Shown: positions 62,588 through 64,000 of the stretch, one piece after another
Layout of the letters: each line of letters opens with the position of its first letter
Position numbering within the stretch: position 1 is the first letter of the stretch
Source of the DNA: Helicobacter pylori
GTDB taxonomy: Bacteria > Campylobacterota > Campylobacteria > Campylobacterales > Helicobacteraceae
Assembly: GCF_030062585.1 (NCBI RefSeq)
Contig: NZ_CP071935.1
Span: 1,126,435 to 1,190,434 of the forward strand
Length of the DNA stretch: 64,000 bases
Reading direction: 5' to 3'
The notes under the pieces: model-generated
What the model was told of the DNA's origin: nothing
Seen by the model: the letters and a program-made list of their open reading frames with translations, nothing else
Database searches by the model: none
Position numbers and translations under genes: made by a program

Positions 62588-63577
62588 TTATTGATTCACC
62601 ATTTTATTGATTCTTTCAGGGTAGCGGGCCCCTTCTATTTTGATTGCAGTCAATTCTTTTTGGAAAATCTCCAATTCTTTTTGACTCCAAGAAACCTGCA
62701 AAGCCCCTATATTTTCTATGAGCCTGGATTCTTTGGTGGTGCCAAAGAGAGGGACAATGATTTTTTGCGTGTGCAAAATCCATGAGAGAGCCAGTTGGGC
62801 TGGTGTAACGCCTTTAGCGTGTGCATGATCTTGGATTAATTCCACCAAGATGTAATTTTTGGCTAGATTTTCTTGATTAAACCTAGGACAAACGCTTCTA
62901 AAATCCTCACTAGTGAAAGTGGCATTTTTTTCAAATTTCGCGCCTAAAAACCCCTTACCCAAAGGCGAAAAAGCGACAAAGCCAATTTTTTCTTTTTCTA
63001 AAAAACCTAAAATCTCTTTTTCAGGTTCGTGCCACCACAAGGAATATTCGCTCTGCAACGCGCTTAAAGGGCAAATTTGATGGGCTTTTTGGATGCTAGA
63101 TAACCCTGCCTCACTCATCCCCCAAGCTTTAATTTTTCCTTCTTTAATAAGAGCTTGCATAACTTCTGCCACTTCTTCTATGGGCGTGTTAGTATCCATG
63201 CGGTGTTGGTAGTATAAATCAATGCATTCTACTTTTAAGCGTTTCAAACTCCCTTCAATGGCGCTCTTAATGCGGTTAGGACTGGAGTCTAAAAACATGG
63301 TTGCGTATTTGTCATTAGGATCTGCGTAGTAAATCCCAAACTTGCTCGCTACCACAACCTTGTCTTTAAAAGGCTTGATCGCTTCGCCTAAAAGCTTTTC
63401 ATTATCTTCCCCATAAGCCTCTGCAGTGTCAAAAAAGTTAATACCCAATTCCAAAGCCTTATGGATAAGTTTAACCATCTGCTTTTTATCATGGACTTCC
63501 CCATACCCATAAGTCATGCCCATGCACCCTAGAGCTAATGCGCCCACTTTTAAAGGGCCTAAATGACGCTGTTGCAT
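62588..63577 (-). CDS. Aldo-keto reductase (AKR, HP1193-like)
   Basis: A 329-residue NADPH-dependent reductase with a TIM-barrel. The catalytic Asp and Tyr are in FFDTAEAYGEDNEKLLGEA, Lys in VVASKFGIYY and His in LYYQHRMD. The cofactor-loop FGTTKESRLIENIGAL is near the C-terminus. The H. pylori equivalent reduces aromatic aldehydes in vitro and was linked to growth at low pH. Transcribed alone, divergent from the repeat gene. Confidence 0.92.
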   Translation of the reverse strand: MQQRHLGPLKVGALALGCMGMTYGYGEVHDKKQMVKLIHKALELGINFFDTAEAYGEDNEKLLGEAIKPFKDKVVVASKFGIYYADPNDKYATMFLDSSPNRIKSAIEGSLKRLKVECIDLYYQHRMDTNTPIEEVAEVMQALIKEGKIKAWGMSEAGLSSIQKAHQICPLSALQSEYSLWWHEPEKEILGFLEKEKIGFVAFSPLGKGFLGAKFEKNATFTSEDFRSVCPRFNQENLAKNYILVELIQDHAHAKGVTPAQLALSWILHTQKIIVPLFGTTKESRLIENIGALQVSWSQKELEIFQKELTAIKIEGARYPERINKMVNQ

Positions 63578-63704
63578 ACAAACTCCTTGATTTCATATTG
63601 TTTTTTAGTATAACCGCAATCTTAATTTTTGTCAAACTTTCTAAAACCAAAGATAATTTATCAAGTTTTTTGTATTATAGTTTTTTTAAGGCAGCAAAAC
63701 CACC

Positions 63705-63730
63705 AAACCAATCAAAAATTTGATTGGTTT
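63705..63730. promoter_or_regulatory. Perfect inverted repeat upstream of the repeat-protein gene
   Basis: AAACCAATCAAA and TTTGATTGGTTT are 12-bp arms with a 2-nt spacer. The repeat ends 22 nt before the TATAAT at 63753-63758, so it covers or abuts the -35 region. It could be an operator or a terminator of upstream transcription. Confidence 0.6.
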
Positions 63731-63752
63731 CTATTCATTTACTTTTGAGAAA

Positions 63753-63758
63753 TATAAT
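63753..63758 (+). promoter_or_regulatory. -10 box upstream of the repeat-protein gene
   Basis: TATAAT lies 35 nt before the ATG at 63794, giving a leader of about 25-30 nt that contains AAGGAG. Confidence 0.6.
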
Positions 63759-63793
63759 TCTCTCGCTTTTAAGATCATCACAAGGAGTTTCGT

Positions 63794-64000
63794 ATGAAAA
63801 AGCAAATCTTGACAGGTGTTTTGTTATCAGTTTTGGCAGTGAGTTCTGCATACGCTCACAAAGATAAAAAAGACGCCAAAAAACCTAAATTTGGCACAGA
63901 ATTAGTCGTGGCTCAAAACGACAAAAAAGACGCCAAAAAACCTAAATTTGGCACAGAATTAGTCGTGGCTCAAAACGACAAAAAAGACGCCAAAAAACCT
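63794..64000 (+). CDS. Secreted Lys-rich repeat protein (5' part)
   Basis: The first 69 codons are present and the gene runs off the window. A signal peptide (QILTGVLLSVLAVSSAYA, cleaved near residue 21) precedes identical 19-residue repeats NDKKDAKKPKFGTELVVAQ. The mature protein is strongly basic and modular. It corresponds to HP1192, annotated as a secreted protein linked to flagellar motility; I cannot verify that role from sequence. No cysteine, enzymatic motif or anchor is seen in this part. Confidence 0.85.
   Translation, partial: MKKQILTGVLLSVLAVSSAYAHKDKKDAKKPKFGTELVVAQNDKKDAKKPKFGTELVVAQNDKKDAKKP
63863..64000 (+). repeat. 57-bp in-frame tandem repeat inside the secreted-protein gene
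   Basis: Units start at 63863, 63920 and 63977, exactly 57 bp apart, and are cut by the window edge. The first two differ only at the first codons (GATAAA against GACAAA). Being a multiple of three, copy-number change would alter protein length without a frameshift. Confidence 0.95.

Noticed and set aside
63863..64000. 57-bp repeats as a CRISPR or mobile repeat
   Set aside because: The repeats are in frame with a signal peptide and ribosome site, and have no unique spacers.

Overview
The window is a stretch of Helicobacter pylori chromosome, or of a strain extremely close to it. The signs are the AT-rich, TTA/AAA-heavy codon use, a fused rpoB-rpoC gene, a BabA adhesin between rpsR and alaS, an iceA2/hpyIM locus beside cysE, the Wzk flippase, the formamidase gene amiF, and gene order matching my memory of strain 26695 from about HP1251 down to HP1192. 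Locus-tag equivalents come from memory of that genome, not from a search.

Layout. 1-6170: end of a YejB-type permease, csd5, aroE, rnr, holA, then the rpsF-ssb-rpsR operon. 6170-9715: the babA locus, flanked by unusual non-coding DNA (a 10-bp tandem array and decayed ORF upstream, a long T-rich degenerate array downstream), then a small DUF465 gene. 10065-15256: alaS, maf, two small membrane-protein loci that share a duplicated promoter/leader, and amiF broken by one missing base. 15421-19325 (minus strand): carA, a DUF507 gene and two membrane proteins. 19326-20161: a structured leader and a sigma54-driven flagellar-regulon gene. 20256-24724 (minus): folP, holB, an unknown gene, lysC and rppH in an overlapping operon, then cytochrome c553. 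24820-31712: hemW, crcB, hemD, a rhodanese, an Fe-S D-lactate dehydrogenase, uppS and an ABC ATPase.

31713-38881: a 6S-RNA-like element ahead of purD, then an RDD protein, lptD, a phosphoribosyltransferase-like protein and pnp. 39014-43041: atpE, two tRNA-Leu genes, cysE (atypical codon use), iceA2, the CATG methyltransferase gene and a HAD phosphatase. 43050-44786: the Wzk flippase. 44977-62077: the information-processing block, with four tRNAs, tuf, rpmG, tRNA-Trp, secE, nusG, rplKAJL, rpoBC, rpsL, rpsG and fusA. 62588-64000: an aldo-keto reductase and the start of a secreted protein made of perfect 57-bp repeats.

Most of the window is conserved housekeeping DNA. The variable or less explained parts are the babA flanks, the 13.2-14.2 kb duplicated-leader locus, the amiF frameshift, the leader upstream of the EamA transporter, the cysE/iceA/hpyIM block and the repeat gene at the right edge. 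I see no prophage, insertion sequence or CRISPR array.
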